This document shows, one piece after another, positions 8,120-17,508 of a stretch of DNA of 64,000 nucleotides; the stretch's first letter is position 1; every line of letters starts with the position of its first letter. The stretch lies in the NCBI GenBank assembly GCA_947625785.1, contig CANQPS010000002.1, positions 124,001 through 188,000 on the forward strand, read 5' to 3'. Both the position numbers and the translations under genes were made by a program. The stretch is from an uncultured Clostridia bacterium (lineage in GTDB: Bacteria; Bacillota; Clostridia; Oscillospirales; Acutalibacteraceae). Under the pieces are notes generated by a model. It did not search any database. It was not told the origin of the DNA and saw nothing but the letters and a program-made list of their open reading frames with translations.

Positions 8120-9010
8120 GTGATATTAAGGACTGACCTTGCTCTTGACATTAAAGATACAAAAAGCGACTTTATAGATGGTATAGAGTACCATAAGGAT
8201 ATTAAAGATAATTGTATTATCACAAGAATTAATATTACTAATCAAAATGGTTCTAAAGAATTGCAAAAGCCTATTGGAAGATATATAACAATAGAGCTGC
8301 CGTCACTCACAGATAATTTTGTTGATACAGATAATATTTTATATAATATATCTTCTGAAATAAAAAGCATATTGCCCGATAATGAAAATAAAAATAATAT
8401 GGCATTGGTTGTGGGGCTTGGAAATGAGGAAATCACACCGGATGCGTTAGGTGTAAGGTGTATGGATTTTATACTTGCAACGAGGCACTTATCAAAGGAA
8501 CTTTCCAAATCAATAGGTCTTGATAAATTAAGACCTGTTGCGGTATTTTCCACAAGTGTATTGGGTAAGACGGGTATTGAAAGCGGAGAAATAATATTAA
8601 GTATAATAAAAAAAATAAATCCATCATATTTAATTGTAGTTGACGCATTGGCAACAAGAAAATTATCTCGTTTAGGCTGTACAGTACAGATTTCCGACAG
8701 TGGAATTTCACCCGGTGCCGGTGTAGGAAACAATCGTTTTAAGATAAATAAGGATAATATGGGTATACCGGTTATAAGTATAGGTATTCCGACAGTAGTT
8801 GACGCAAATACACTCATATGTGATTTATTGAATATGGATATAAGCAATATAATTTCCAAAAAAAGTGAAATTATAAGCAAAAATATGATTGTAACTCCAA
8901 AAGAAATAGATTTACTAATTCAAAGAGCTTCCAAATTAATAGGTATGGCAATAAATTGTGCTTTGCAGACAGAATATTCACTGGACTTGCTTAAATCATT
9001 AATGGCATAA
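8120..9010 (+). CDS. gpr: Germination protease (spore protease GPR)
   Basis: 296 residues of peptidase family A25, the enzyme that degrades small acid-soluble spore proteins when spores germinate. Visible family features are the N-terminal RTDLALD propeptide/cleavage region, VVGLGNEEITPDALGVRCMD at about 95-114, and SDSGISPGAGVGNNR in the middle. It is shorter than Bacillus GPR (about 370) but in the range of clostridial forms. GTG 8120 is used, with AAAGGA about 12 bases upstream. It is followed 55 bases later by spoIIP, the same order as in Bacillus. Forespore expression is expected from biology; I could not pick a sigma-G promoter with confidence. Confidence 0.93.
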   Translation: MILRTDLALDIKDTKSDFIDGIEYHKDIKDNCIITRINITNQNGSKELQKPIGRYITIELPSLTDNFVDTDNILYNISSEIKSILPDNENKNNMALVVGLGNEEITPDALGVRCMDFILATRHLSKELSKSIGLDKLRPVAVFSTSVLGKTGIESGEIILSIIKKINPSYLIVVDALATRKLSRLGCTVQISDSGISPGAGVGNNRFKINKDNMGIPVISIGIPTVVDANTLICDLLNMDISNIISKKSEIISKNMIVTPKEIDLLIQRASKLIGMAINCALQTEYSLDLLKSLMA

Positions 9011-9065
9011 ATTGCTTTTGTACAGCATAAGTTAAATATAGACAAGTTCAGGGGAGGAGCCGAAT

Positions 9066-10181
9066 GTGTCATCTAAAAGTAAAAAAATATCAGAAATTTT
9101 AATTATATTATTAGCGGTTGTGATAGTTGTATTTTCTGTAAGCGGAATTATAAAGAGATTTCCGGGAATAAATAACAGAAATATAAAGATAATTGCTGCT
9201 AATTTAGCTTTTCCGGACGGAACTATGAGTAATTATGAAAATCCATCAGATAACAGCATAAATTCAGATTTTAGCAATGATAACAGCGATAATACGGAAA
9301 GTACAAATAGCAATGATACAGATACAACCCAGTCAGAAGGTGATACTGCAAGTGACAAAACAGATGATAACGGGAATAACAGTACAGTAGGTGTACCAGA
9401 TGATGCTCACCCCGTTACTGAGGTGAGATACAGTGCCGGCGGAATAGAATACGATAATTTTTATGTTAAAAATTCTACCGATACAAATATAAGTATATCG
9501 CAGGAAATTCGTGCTAAACTCGGTTTTGAGATGGAGGATACGACAGAGCCACAGGTCTTAATAGTTCATACACATACAAGCGAGTCATATATGGAGGAAG
9601 ATTTAGGATACTACTACGACAGTTTTTATCCCAGAAGCGAGGATAAAACCAAAACAGTATGTGCTGTCGGAGATGCTATTACAAATTCCCTTAAAAATGC
9701 CGGTATAAATACCATTCATATAACTACCGTACACGATACTACATATACAGGTTCTTACAAAAGAAGTGCAGAAAGTATTAATAAATGTCTTAAAGAACAC
9801 CCATCAATTAAAGTTATACTCGATATACACAGAGATTCCATAGAGGGTAACGATGGGGAAAAAATTAAACCGACATTCGTTTATGATGGTAAGAAAGCCG
9901 CACAAATTATGATTATGGCAGGTTATGATAGTGACGGTTCGTTAAATTTTCCTGATTGGCGATATAATTTGCGTTTTGCACTTAGATTGCAGCAGTGTGC
10001 CGAGGATATGTATCCCGGAATGACAAGACCATTGTATTTTGGAAATTTTGCATATAATATGTATATTAATACGGGTTCATTGCTTATAGAAGTAGGCACA
10101 GATGCAAATACTGTTGATGAGGCAGTATATACAGGTGAATTACTTGGCAATGTAATTGCAAAAACGCTTGCAAATGCCTAA
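9066..10181 (+). CDS. spoIIP: Stage II sporulation protein P (SpoIIP)
   Basis: 371 residues. SpoIIP is the amidase/endopeptidase of the SpoIID-SpoIIM-SpoIIP complex that thins septal peptidoglycan and drives forespore engulfment. One membrane segment spans about 10-30. Residues about 55-115 are a Ser/Asp/Asn/Thr-rich linker, and the catalytic domain starts at about 155. That domain carries LIVHTHTSESY, a second DIHRDS motif, and the final LIEVGTDANT strand typical of the family. The start is GTG 9066 behind GGGGAGGAG; the ATG at 9064 is out of frame. It is cotranscribed with gpr. Confidence 0.95.
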   Translation: MSSKSKKISEILIILLAVVIVVFSVSGIIKRFPGINNRNIKIIAANLAFPDGTMSNYENPSDNSINSDFSNDNSDNTESTNSNDTDTTQSEGDTASDKTDDNGNNSTVGVPDDAHPVTEVRYSAGGIEYDNFYVKNSTDTNISISQEIRAKLGFEMEDTTEPQVLIVHTHTSESYMEEDLGYYYDSFYPRSEDKTKTVCAVGDAITNSLKNAGINTIHITTVHDTTYTGSYKRSAESINKCLKEHPSIKVILDIHRDSIEGNDGEKIKPTFVYDGKKAAQIMIMAGYDSDGSLNFPDWRYNLRFALRLQQCAEDMYPGMTRPLYFGNFAYNMYINTGSLLIEVGTDANTVDEAVYTGELLGNVIAKTLANA

Positions 10182-10235
10182 AAAAATCCGTCCTGCCGCA
10201 AGTTTTTGCTTGAAAAAATTTTCTTAATAGATATG
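10182..10235 (+). repeat. Possible remnant of the dispersed repeat
   Basis: CCGCAAG, a T-run, GCTTGA, an A-run, then TTCTTAA follow in the same order as blocks of the larger repeat at 4920 and 46862, with the intervening stems missing. It could be chance AT-rich similarity. Confidence 0.25.
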
Positions 10236-10341
10236 GTGTGAAATCCCGCATATAAATATTTCATAAATAGGACGATGTTCTGATGGAATATAATAATTAT
10301 TAAGAAGTGTAAAATTGTATTTTAATATGTTGAATTTTGTA

Positions 10342-10370
10342 TTGATATGTGTTATTATTTATCATATAAT
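10342..10370 (+). promoter_or_regulatory. Sigma-A type promoter of the 70-residue gene
   Basis: TTGATA at 10342-10347, 17 bases, TATAAT at 10365-10370, 23 bases before the next start codon. Confidence 0.75.
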
Positions 10371-10393
10371 ATGAAAAAGAAGGTTGTTTATTT

Positions 10394-10606
10394 ATGTTAA
10401 GTATAGGAACAAAAGTAATTTATCTTACAGAAAATAATAAAAAAGCTATTGCAGAAGTTGTTGGTGTATATCCAAATGGTTTTGTGAGAGTATTTAATGG
10501 TAAATATAGTGAATGTTTCTTTGACGGAGTAGGTTATTATGGTGTTGGTGCATTTGAGGTGCTTGCACCTGATGATGACAGAGAAATAGGTATATTATTA
10601 GATTAA
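10394..10606 (+). CDS. Small hypothetical protein
   Basis: 70 residues, acidic C-terminus, with many Gly, Val and Tyr suggesting a small beta-barrel or SH3-like fold (GTKVIYLTENNKKAIAEVVG at the start). It has its own near-consensus promoter, AGAAGG upstream of ATG, and its own terminator, so it is a one-gene transcript. I do not recognise the family. Confidence 0.7.
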   Translation: MLSIGTKVIYLTENNKKAIAEVVGVYPNGFVRVFNGKYSECFFDGVGYYGVGAFEVLAPDDDREIGILLD

Positions 10607-10610
10607 TAAG

Positions 10611-10647
10611 AAAGGACAAACTTATTTTTAATAAGTTTGTCCTTTTA
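10611..10647. terminator. Bidirectional terminator between the 70-residue gene and recG
   Basis: AAAGGACAAACTTAT and ATAAGTTTGTCCTTT pair over 15 bp around a four-base loop, with T-runs on both strands. The recG stop codon (10645-10647) touches the hairpin. Confidence 0.85.
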
Positions 10648-12678
10648 ATTGAGCCACTGTGAACTTACACTTCCAAATAATCTTTTAATTTCAGCCCTAA
10701 GAGCTTTATGTTCGGGGAATGTTAATTTATTATCTAATGACAATATTTCTTTGGCAACGGTTTGCGTATCTTCAAGGTAATTTGTAACATTAAAATTATG
10801 TAGCTTAAAATCTGTAAGACCGTGTTGCTCTGCACCGAAAAAATTTCCCGGACCTCTTAAAGCCAAATCCTGCTCTGCAATTTCAAATCCGTTATTTGTT
10901 TGGCACATAACTTGCAGTCGGGTTTTGGTATCTTTATTTTTAATATCAGAAACTAATATGCAGTATGATTTATGTTTACCTCTGCCAACTCTTCCTCTGA
11001 GCTGATGTAACTGGGATAATCCGAAGCGTTCAGCATTTTCAATCATCATAACGGTAGAATTTGGAACATCTACACCTACTTCTATAACGGTAGTTGAAAC
11101 GAGAATTTGAGTTTTTCCGTTTGCAAAATCTTTCATTACTTGTTCTTTTTCTTTGCCGTTCATTTTGCCGTGTAAAAGTGCGACAGTATATCCGGATAAT
11201 TGTGCCTGTAAATTTCTTGCGTAGTTTTGTGCAGAAATAAGGTCGCTTTCGCCCTGTTCAACGAGTGGGCAGACGATATATGCCTGTCTGCCCTTGTCAA
11301 TTTCTTTTTGAATAAAGGATAATGCTCTTTTTCTTATATTGCTGCTTATTAAAAAGGTATCCGTTTTCATTCTGTTAGGGGGCATTTCGTCTATTACGGA
11401 TATATCTAAATCACCTAATACTACAAGTGCCAAAGTTCTCGGGATAGGTGTTGCAGACATTACCAATAAATGTGGATTTTCGCCTTTTGAAAGTAACTTT
11501 GCTCTTTGTGCAACGCCAAAACGATGTTGTTCATCTGTAACAACAAGTCCTAAATTTTTAAATTCAACATTATCTGATATTAATGCGTGTGTACCAATTA
11601 TAATATCAATATTACCATCTGAAAGGGCATTTAGTATTTGATTTTTTTCCTTTATTTTGGTAGAGCCTGTAAGAAGTGCAATATTAACACTATTTGAAAA
11701 TAGTTTCTTTAAGGAATAATAATGCTGTTCGGCAAGAATTTCGGTTGGAGCCATAAATGCACATTGATAGCCGTTTCTGGCAGTTGTATAACATATACAA
11801 CTTGCTACTGCTGTTTTGCCGGAGCCAACATCTCCTTGAACTAATCTATTCATAGCAGTTTTATTTATATTTTTCAAATCCTTAACACACTCATCAACAG
11901 CTCGTTTTTGAGCATTTGTTGGTGTAAACGGCAGCAGCGAATAAAACTCCTTTGAATAATCATTTTCTATGCAAATATTACTTTGTGCTTTATGGCTTTT
12001 TAATCCTCCCATACCAAGCTGCATCAATAGTAATTCTTCAAAACTAAGACGATTTTTTGCCATATTCAGTGAGCTTATATCTTTTGGAAAATGTATATTC
12101 TCCAATGCGAATTTTAAATTGCATAAATTATATTTTTTTCTTATATTAATAGGTATAGGGTCTTTGATTTCGGTCGGGAGTAAGGTAAGAGCATTTTTTA
12201 CAAATTTGGCGATATTTTTTGAAGATATACCGCTGTTCTGCGGATATATGGGTATTATTTTATTTGGTGCATTAACAGGCATAAACTGCGGCGAAACCAT
12301 AGTTATTCTGTCATAGCTATTGTTTATACGGCCATAAAATAAATATTCTTTATCCGTTTCAATTAATCTGTGTATATAAGGATTGTTAAAATATATAATA
12401 CTTAAAAACGAAAATCCGTCGCATACTCTTACCTTAAGAACTTGTTTGCCGCCTTTTATTGCAGATGTGGGAGATATTTCGCATACAAAAGCCCTTATAC
12501 AGCATAGATTACTGTTTATTTCTGAAATCTTTACGGGAGATGACCAATCTTCGTATGTTCTTGGGTAAAATCTTATTAAATCACCTATTGACTTAATGCC
12601 GAGTTTTCGCATAGCGGCGGCTTTTTTTTCGCCTATTCCATACAGATTATTTATCGGTATATCAAATAATGACGGCAT
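10645..12678 (-). CDS. recG: ATP-dependent DNA helicase RecG
   Basis: 677 residues, full length. RecG unwinds branched DNA and remodels stalled forks. In order: a helix-hairpin start (LYGIGEKKAAAMRKLGI), an OB-fold wedge domain (about 55-150), the Walker A motif GDVGSGKTAVA at about 280, the DEQHRFG box, MSATPIPRTLA, and HQLRGRVGRGKHKSYC near 565. It lies 28 bases downstream of the fakA-like gene; a yloV-to-recG order is also known in Bacillus, where the serine dehydratase genes lie between. Confidence 0.97.
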   Translation of the reverse strand: MPSLFDIPINNLYGIGEKKAAAMRKLGIKSIGDLIRFYPRTYEDWSSPVKISEINSNLCCIRAFVCEISPTSAIKGGKQVLKVRVCDGFSFLSIIYFNNPYIHRLIETDKEYLFYGRINNSYDRITMVSPQFMPVNAPNKIIPIYPQNSGISSKNIAKFVKNALTLLPTEIKDPIPINIRKKYNLCNLKFALENIHFPKDISSLNMAKNRLSFEELLLMQLGMGGLKSHKAQSNICIENDYSKEFYSLLPFTPTNAQKRAVDECVKDLKNINKTAMNRLVQGDVGSGKTAVASCICYTTARNGYQCAFMAPTEILAEQHYYSLKKLFSNSVNIALLTGSTKIKEKNQILNALSDGNIDIIIGTHALISDNVEFKNLGLVVTDEQHRFGVAQRAKLLSKGENPHLLVMSATPIPRTLALVVLGDLDISVIDEMPPNRMKTDTFLISSNIRKRALSFIQKEIDKGRQAYIVCPLVEQGESDLISAQNYARNLQAQLSGYTVALLHGKMNGKEKEQVMKDFANGKTQILVSTTVIEVGVDVPNSTVMMIENAERFGLSQLHQLRGRVGRGKHKSYCILVSDIKNKDTKTRLQVMCQTNNGFEIAEQDLALRGPGNFFGAEQHGLTDFKLHNFNVTNYLEDTQTVAKEILSLDNKLTFPEHKALRAEIKRLFGSVSSQWLN

Positions 12679-12706
12679 TTTTTATCACCTAAATTATATT
12701 AATATA

Positions 12707-14359
12707 TTATTCGACCGAAACTATAAAATAATAAATCGGCTGCTTGCCCTCTATAAGCGAAATATCTATATGATTGCCTAATTTTGATTTAATACTTTCA
12801 TAAGCGATATTTGCCTGTTCTTCGGTTATACCGTTTCCGTATATTATTGTTATAAATGCGGTATCCTTAGTAACCATTTCCTTGGTGAGCTTAACAACAG
12901 CTTTTACAGGGTCTTTTGATTTAAGGATTAATTTACCGTTTTCGAGGGCTATAATATCATCTTTATTAATTTTTGTAGAGCCAAATTCCGAATCTCTGGC
13001 AGCAAATGTTACCTGACCGGTTTTAACATTGCTTATAGCCTCAGTCATAAGAATTAAATTTTCTTGCAGGTCAATGTCAGAGTCATAGGTAAGAAGTGCG
13101 GATATACCTTGCGGAATAGTTTTGGTAGGCAAAACATATACTTCTCTGTCTTTTGCGAGAGGTACTGCTTGTTCAGCAGCCATAATAACATTTTTATTAT
13201 TTGGAAGGACAATTACTTTTTTGGCAGGTGTTGCCATAACGGCATTATAAATATCATCAGTGCTTGGGTTCATACTCTGACCGCCCTTTATAATCTCATA
13301 ACAGCCTAATTCTTTAAATAAATTTTCAATTCCTTCACCTGCTGCAACCGACACAAATCCGATTTCATTAATAGGCTCTGCAAATTCAGGCTGCTCAGAT
13401 TTATTGGTGATATTATTTTCTTTGGCTTTGCGGTGCTGTTCTTTCATATTTTCAATTTTAACAGTAAGCAAAGAACCGTATGTCAGACCTTTTTGCAAAG
13501 CATTTCCGGGGTTTTCAGTATGAACGTGTACCTTAATAATTTCATCGTCATATACGACTACAACGCAATCGCCTATTGTTTCGAGATATGCTCTTAATTC
13601 GCTTGGCTGTGTTGTAATATCCTGATTTCGTCCGACAATAAATTCAGTACAGTAGGTGAAATTAATAACATCATCAAATTCAGCAGCGGCATTGCGGAAA
13701 TAGTCGTCATTATTTTCGGGATTTGATAAATCCTCTTTACTTTCAATAATATTTCCGTTTACAATATATTCCTGCATTCCGTCAAATATACAGCATAAGC
13801 CTTTTCCGCCTGCGTCCACAACCCCAGCCTTTTTTAATACGGGCAAAAGTTCAGGAGTTGTTTGTAATGCTTCGTTAGCAGCAGAACAAATTGTATTCCA
13901 GATATAAATATGTTTATCTGATATTGCAGCGGCATTTTTGCTTACTTCATATGCTCGTCTTGCCACCGTTAATATAGTGCCTTCTGTTGGTTTCATAACG
14001 GCATTGTAAGCGTCCTGTACTCCTATTCCTAAGGCATCAGATAAATCTTTTCCTGTTGCTTCGACTTTATCGCTCAATCCTTTTGCCAATCCCCTGAATA
14101 ATATTGACAAAATGACCCCTGAATTGCCTCTTGCACCTCTAAGCATTGCACAGGCCGTTTTGTCTGCTACTTGTGAAACAGTAGGGTTTTCAAGATTTTG
14201 AAGTTCTGCGACGGCAGTAAGTATTGTCATAGTCATATTGGTACCCGTATCGCCGTCCGGTACGGGAAATATATTAAGCGAGTCAATTTCTTTTTTATGA
14301 TTTGCTATATTATTAGCACCCGATATGATAGCATTTTTTAATGAAATGCCGTTTATCAT
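12707..14359 (-). CDS. fakA: DAK2/DegV-linked kinase of the YloV/FakA family
   Basis: 550 residues. FakA is the kinase subunit that phosphorylates fatty acids bound to FakB (DegV) proteins, feeding phospholipid synthesis. The N-terminal DhaL/DAK2 domain (1-200) shows the nucleotide-metal motif FPVPDGDTGTNM, then RGARGNSGVILS, VDAGGKGL and GTI. A central and a C-terminal domain complete the family architecture. No fakB and no Asp23/YloU gene is adjacent. AAGGAAG lies before the ATG. The fatty-acid role is inferred from characterised homologues. Confidence 0.88.
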   Translation of the reverse strand: MINGISLKNAIISGANNIANHKKEIDSLNIFPVPDGDTGTNMTMTILTAVAELQNLENPTVSQVADKTACAMLRGARGNSGVILSILFRGLAKGLSDKVEATGKDLSDALGIGVQDAYNAVMKPTEGTILTVARRAYEVSKNAAAISDKHIYIWNTICSAANEALQTTPELLPVLKKAGVVDAGGKGLCCIFDGMQEYIVNGNIIESKEDLSNPENNDDYFRNAAAEFDDVINFTYCTEFIVGRNQDITTQPSELRAYLETIGDCVVVVYDDEIIKVHVHTENPGNALQKGLTYGSLLTVKIENMKEQHRKAKENNITNKSEQPEFAEPINEIGFVSVAAGEGIENLFKELGCYEIIKGGQSMNPSTDDIYNAVMATPAKKVIVLPNNKNVIMAAEQAVPLAKDREVYVLPTKTIPQGISALLTYDSDIDLQENLILMTEAISNVKTGQVTFAARDSEFGSTKINKDDIIALENGKLILKSKDPVKAVVKLTKEMVTKDTAFITIIYGNGITEEQANIAYESIKSKLGNHIDISLIEGKQPIYYFIVSVE

Positions 14360-14761
14360 TTAAAACACTTCCTTTTTTAAAGCATTGGCTGTTAAACAGA
14401 TATGGTAATTATAACATATATTACATAGTTTCTCAACAAATATATGAAAATATTAAAAGAAATCAATTTTTATTATGCAGTTGTTATTAAAATAATACTC
14501 GCATTTTTAAATAATGTGCAGATTAAACAAAGTTTAATATATAATTTCTGTATAACCGCCGTTATGAAAATTGCCTTTACTATCTTGACAAACTATGCCC
14601 ATAAGCAATAAAATAGTAGGTATGGGTGTTTAGTAATAAAAACATTATTGTTAATTATTATTATATATATATTTATACTCATTATATTCTATTAATCATA
14701 ATGCTGTCGGAATTTATGGTAGAATATACTTTATTTTTTAATTAGGGAGGTGTCTTTTCTA
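14360..14761. other. Intergenic region between divergent fakA-like and rny genes
   Basis: About 390 AT-rich bases holding the rny promoter region and presumably that of the fakA-like gene. A 55-codon frame at 14444-14611 has no ribosome binding site and is not called. I see no riboswitch or RNA gene here. Confidence 0.5.
14585..14614 (+). promoter_or_regulatory. Candidate promoter upstream of rny
   Basis: TTGACA at 14585-14590, 18 bases, TAAAAT at 14609-14614. It would give an rny leader of about 140 bases. A weaker TAGAAT sits closer to the gene near 14720. Confidence 0.45.
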
Positions 14762-16321
14762 TTGAAATTAGAACTATGGCTGGTTATTTTACTAATAGTA
14801 GTTTTTGTTGCTGTTAGTGGGGTGGCTGCGTTCTTTATTGGGGTGAATTACAGAAAAAAAATTGCAGAGGCAGAAATCGGCTCGGCTGAACAAGAAGCTA
14901 AGAGAATTTTAGAAGACGCTGTTAAAAATTCCGAGACTAAGAAAAAAGAAATAATTGTGGAAGGTAAAGAAGAAATTCAGCGTTTTAGAAATGATGCGGA
15001 AAAAGAAATTTCCGAACGCCGTAAGGAAGTTCAGAGAACCGAACGCCGCATAACTCAAAAAGAAGAAAATTTGGACAAAAAATTAGAAAGTTTTAACGCC
15101 AAAGAGGAATTGATAGCTAAAAAAATTAAATCCGTAGAAGATAAATATGCAGAGGCGGAAAAAATTAAAGAAAGTCAATTACTTATGCTTGAAAAAATTT
15201 CGGGGTTTACGGTAGAACAGGCAAAAACATATTTGCTTAGTTCACTTGAAAGTGAACTCGTTCACGAAAAGGCTGTTAAAATATCGGAGTATGAACAGAG
15301 ATTAAAAGAAGAATCAGACGATAAGGCGAGAAATATTTTGTCTGCCGCTATGCAGAGAATAGCATCAGAATATGTTTCAGAGGCAACGGTTTCGGTTGTA
15401 GCATTGCCTAACGATGAAATGAAGGGTCGCATTATAGGCAGAGAGGGCAGAAATATTAGAACTATTGAAACTCTTACAGGCGTAGACCTGATTATTGATG
15501 ATACACCGGAAACTATTACGCTGTCCTGCTTTGAACCGGTAAGGCGTGAAATCGCAAGGGTAGCTTTGGAAAAACTTATCTTTGATGGAAGAATACACCC
15601 TGCAAAAATCGAGGAAATGGTCGAAAAAGCTAAAAAAGAGGTTGAACAGACAATTAAGGCAGAAGGCGAAAGAGCTGTTATGGAGGTGGGTGTAAACGGC
15701 ATACACCCCGAGCTTATTAAATTGCTTGGAAAATTGCGTTATCGTACAAGTTATGGTCAGAATGTACTTAATCACTCTGTGGAAGTAGCATATCTTTCCG
15801 GTATAATAGCCTCAGAATTGGGGTTAGACCCTACTATACCTAAACGAGCAGGTTTACTGCACGATATAGGCAAGGCTCTTGACCACGAATTTGAAGGTAC
15901 GCATATCCAACTTGGAATAGAAGTTGCAAAGAAATATAAGGAAAGTGAAGCGGTAATTCACGCTATACACGCCCATCACGGTGATGTCGAGGCGAAAACT
16001 CTGGCAGCGTTTATAGTTCAGGCGGCCGATGCTATTTCTGCCGCAAGACCGGGTGCAAGAAGGGAAAATCTCGAAAATTATATTAAGCGTCTTGAAAAAC
16101 TTGAAGCCGTTGCTTCATCTTTTGAAGGTGTGGAACGCTGTTTTGCGATACAGGCAGGACGCGAAATAAGAATAATGGTTAAACCTGAGATTATTAAAGA
16201 TGATAATATGGTAGTTCTTGCAAGAGAAATTTGTAAGAAAATAGAATCTGATTTGGAATATCCGGGTCAGGTCAAGGTTAATATCATAAGAGAAAGCCGT
16301 GCTATTGACTACGCAAAATAA
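14762..16321 (+). CDS. rny: Ribonuclease Y
   Basis: 519 residues. RNase Y is the membrane-anchored endonuclease that starts mRNA decay in Firmicutes. One N-terminal membrane helix (about 5-27), a long charged coiled coil (about 30-190), and a KH domain with [20 protein letters not shown] follow. The HD domain has [22 protein letters not shown] and HAIHAHHGD. All catalytic His/Asp are present. I use TTG 14762; GTG 14750 overlaps the AGGGAGGTG ribosome binding site. Its usual partner ymdB is about 10 kb upstream. Confidence 0.97.
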   Translation: MKLELWLVILLIVVFVAVSGVAAFFIGVNYRKKIAEAEIGSAEQEAKRILEDAVKNSETKKKEIIVEGKEEIQRFRNDAEKEISERRKEVQRTERRITQKEENLDKKLESFNAKEELIAKKIKSVEDKYAEAEKIKESQLLMLEKISGFTVEQAKTYLLSSLESELVHEKAVKISEYEQRLKEESDDKARNILSAAMQRIASEYVSEATVSVVALPNDEMKGRIIGREGRNIRTIETLTGVDLIIDDTPETITLSCFEPVRREIARVALEKLIFDGRIHPAKIEEMVEKAKKEVEQTIKAEGERAVMEVGVNGIHPELIKLLGKLRYRTSYGQNVLNHSVEVAYLSGIIASELGLDPTIPKRAGLLHDIGKALDHEFEGTHIQLGIEVAKKYKESEAVIHAIHAHHGDVEAKTLAAFIVQAADAISAARPGARRENLENYIKRLEKLEAVASSFEGVERCFAIQAGREIRIMVKPEIIKDDNMVVLAREICKKIESDLEYPGQVKVNIIRESRAIDYAK

Positions 16322-16328
16322 TTTAATA

Positions 16329-16362
16329 GGGGGCAAAATAAATAATGCCCCCATTTGCTTTT
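16329..16362 (+). terminator. GC-rich hairpin after rny
   Basis: GGGGGCA and TGCCCCC pair around ten bases, followed by ATTTGCTTTTT. It is a terminator or attenuator between rny and the next gene, whose start is about 30 bases on. Confidence 0.65.
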
Positions 16363-16383
16363 TAAAGAAAGGAGGTTTTAAAT

Positions 16384-17217
16384 TTGACAGGGTTATTTAC
16401 AAGTTATTGTCTTAGCAGCAGCGTCAGCGATTCGCTTAATGCAGAACAAATAAAAAATATAAATGAGATAGCTTTGTTATGGGGAAGTATAGGCGGCGGA
16501 TTTCTAACAGATGTTATGGATAAAGTAAGAAAAAATTACGACCAGTATGTCGAAAAAAATTGTAATAAATTGTTGCAGTATCTGCTAAAAAATAAAAAGG
16601 AAATCGCCAAAACAGATGAAGAAAAGGATATTATTACAAGTTATACAGTAGGCATATCGGTATTTTGCGGTATAATGAAAAAAATAGAGCCTTTGGTAAT
16701 GTATAATACAAATATGCTTAATTCTGAAAATATTGATGTTTCAGAATATACAAGAAATAAAGTTTGGAGTAATATGGATATTATTGTACTGAGATATAAT
16801 ACCGGAAAAATTCCAAGTGAAGTCAGCCTTAAATCTATATTTGTAATGAACGATGCTCTCAAAAATATAATTATTAAAATATATAAGGGATTTTTGGGGG
16901 AGAATGGCATTAAAGATATTACCGATAATTATATATCTGAAAGATTAAACAGCTTTTTGAAGTTATTGAATAAATTTGATGATAAAAGTACACTTAAAAA
17001 ACTCTTTATTAAAAAAATAGAGGAATATACAGGCAAGAAATCTATTATTAATTCTATGCTTTACAGTATGACGGAAGATGATGAATTTGATTACAGTAAT
17101 TCTCAAAAAGAACAATGGAATTACGGCAATATAAGGTCTAATGATGATTTATTTGAGCTTTATGACAGTATAAAAGATATGTCGCACGAGGCAGGTTACA
17201 GAATTTTACAAATATAA
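16384..17217 (+). CDS. Unrecognised 277-residue protein downstream of rny
   Basis: A complete frame starting at TTG 16384 with AAGGAGG eight bases upstream. It is predicted almost wholly helical, rich in Lys, Asn, Ile and Asp, without a signal peptide or convincing membrane helix. One hydrophobic patch (YTVGISVFCGIM, about residue 85-97) could be buried or peripheral. I see no catalytic motif. It probably receives read-through from rny past a hairpin and ends at a strong terminator. I do not recognise the family and assign no function. Confidence 0.75.
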   Translation: MTGLFTSYCLSSSVSDSLNAEQIKNINEIALLWGSIGGGFLTDVMDKVRKNYDQYVEKNCNKLLQYLLKNKKEIAKTDEEKDIITSYTVGISVFCGIMKKIEPLVMYNTNMLNSENIDVSEYTRNKVWSNMDIIVLRYNTGKIPSEVSLKSIFVMNDALKNIIIKIYKGFLGENGIKDITDNYISERLNSFLKLLNKFDDKSTLKKLFIKKIEEYTGKKSIINSMLYSMTEDDEFDYSNSQKEQWNYGNIRSNDDLFELYDSIKDMSHEAGYRILQI

Positions 17218-17222
17218 AGAGT

Positions 17223-17252
17223 GAGAGAGATTTTTTTCTCTCTCTTTTTTTT
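17223..17252 (+). terminator. Rho-independent terminator
   Basis: AGAGAGA and TCTCTCT stem with a T-rich loop, followed by a long T-run. Confidence 0.8.
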
Positions 17253-17276
17253 ATGAATATTTTCAGAACTATTACA

Positions 17277-17450
17277 AAGTTGTATCAAATTTGTAACCAA
17301 AATTTCCCTGTAATTGTATGTGTTTATTTACTTTATAGAATTAAAATGTTGTTAAGTTGTTGCATATGCACTGATTTTTAGATTTTTATTTGTACAGTTC
17401 TCCGAAAATTCGTAAAAAAGGTTGCAATTTGGTTACAAATCTGTATAATT
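17277..17450 (+). promoter_or_regulatory. Promoter and inverted repeats upstream of the M23 peptidase gene
   Basis: The core promoter is TTGCAA (17422-17427), 16 bases, TATAAT (17444-17449). ATTTGTAACCAAA near 17290 and its reverse complement TTTGGTTACAAAT at about 17428-17440 form widely spaced arms, the second inside the promoter. TGTATC-N5-TGTAAC at the left arm differs by one base from the WalR direct-repeat consensus (TGTWAH-N5-TGTWAH). Cell-wall peptidases are common WalR targets, so this is a candidate site only. Confidence 0.5.
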
Positions 17451-17508
17451 AATAGTGTCAAGTTTGTTACTTGTTAATTAAATCATTATCGGAAAAGGAG
17501 TGAGGGAC

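Noticed and set aside
14444..14611. A 55-codon frame (starting MKILKEINFYYAVV) between fakA-like and rny
   Set aside because: No ribosome binding site before the ATG, AT-rich composition like the surrounding spacer, and it runs through the candidate rny promoter.
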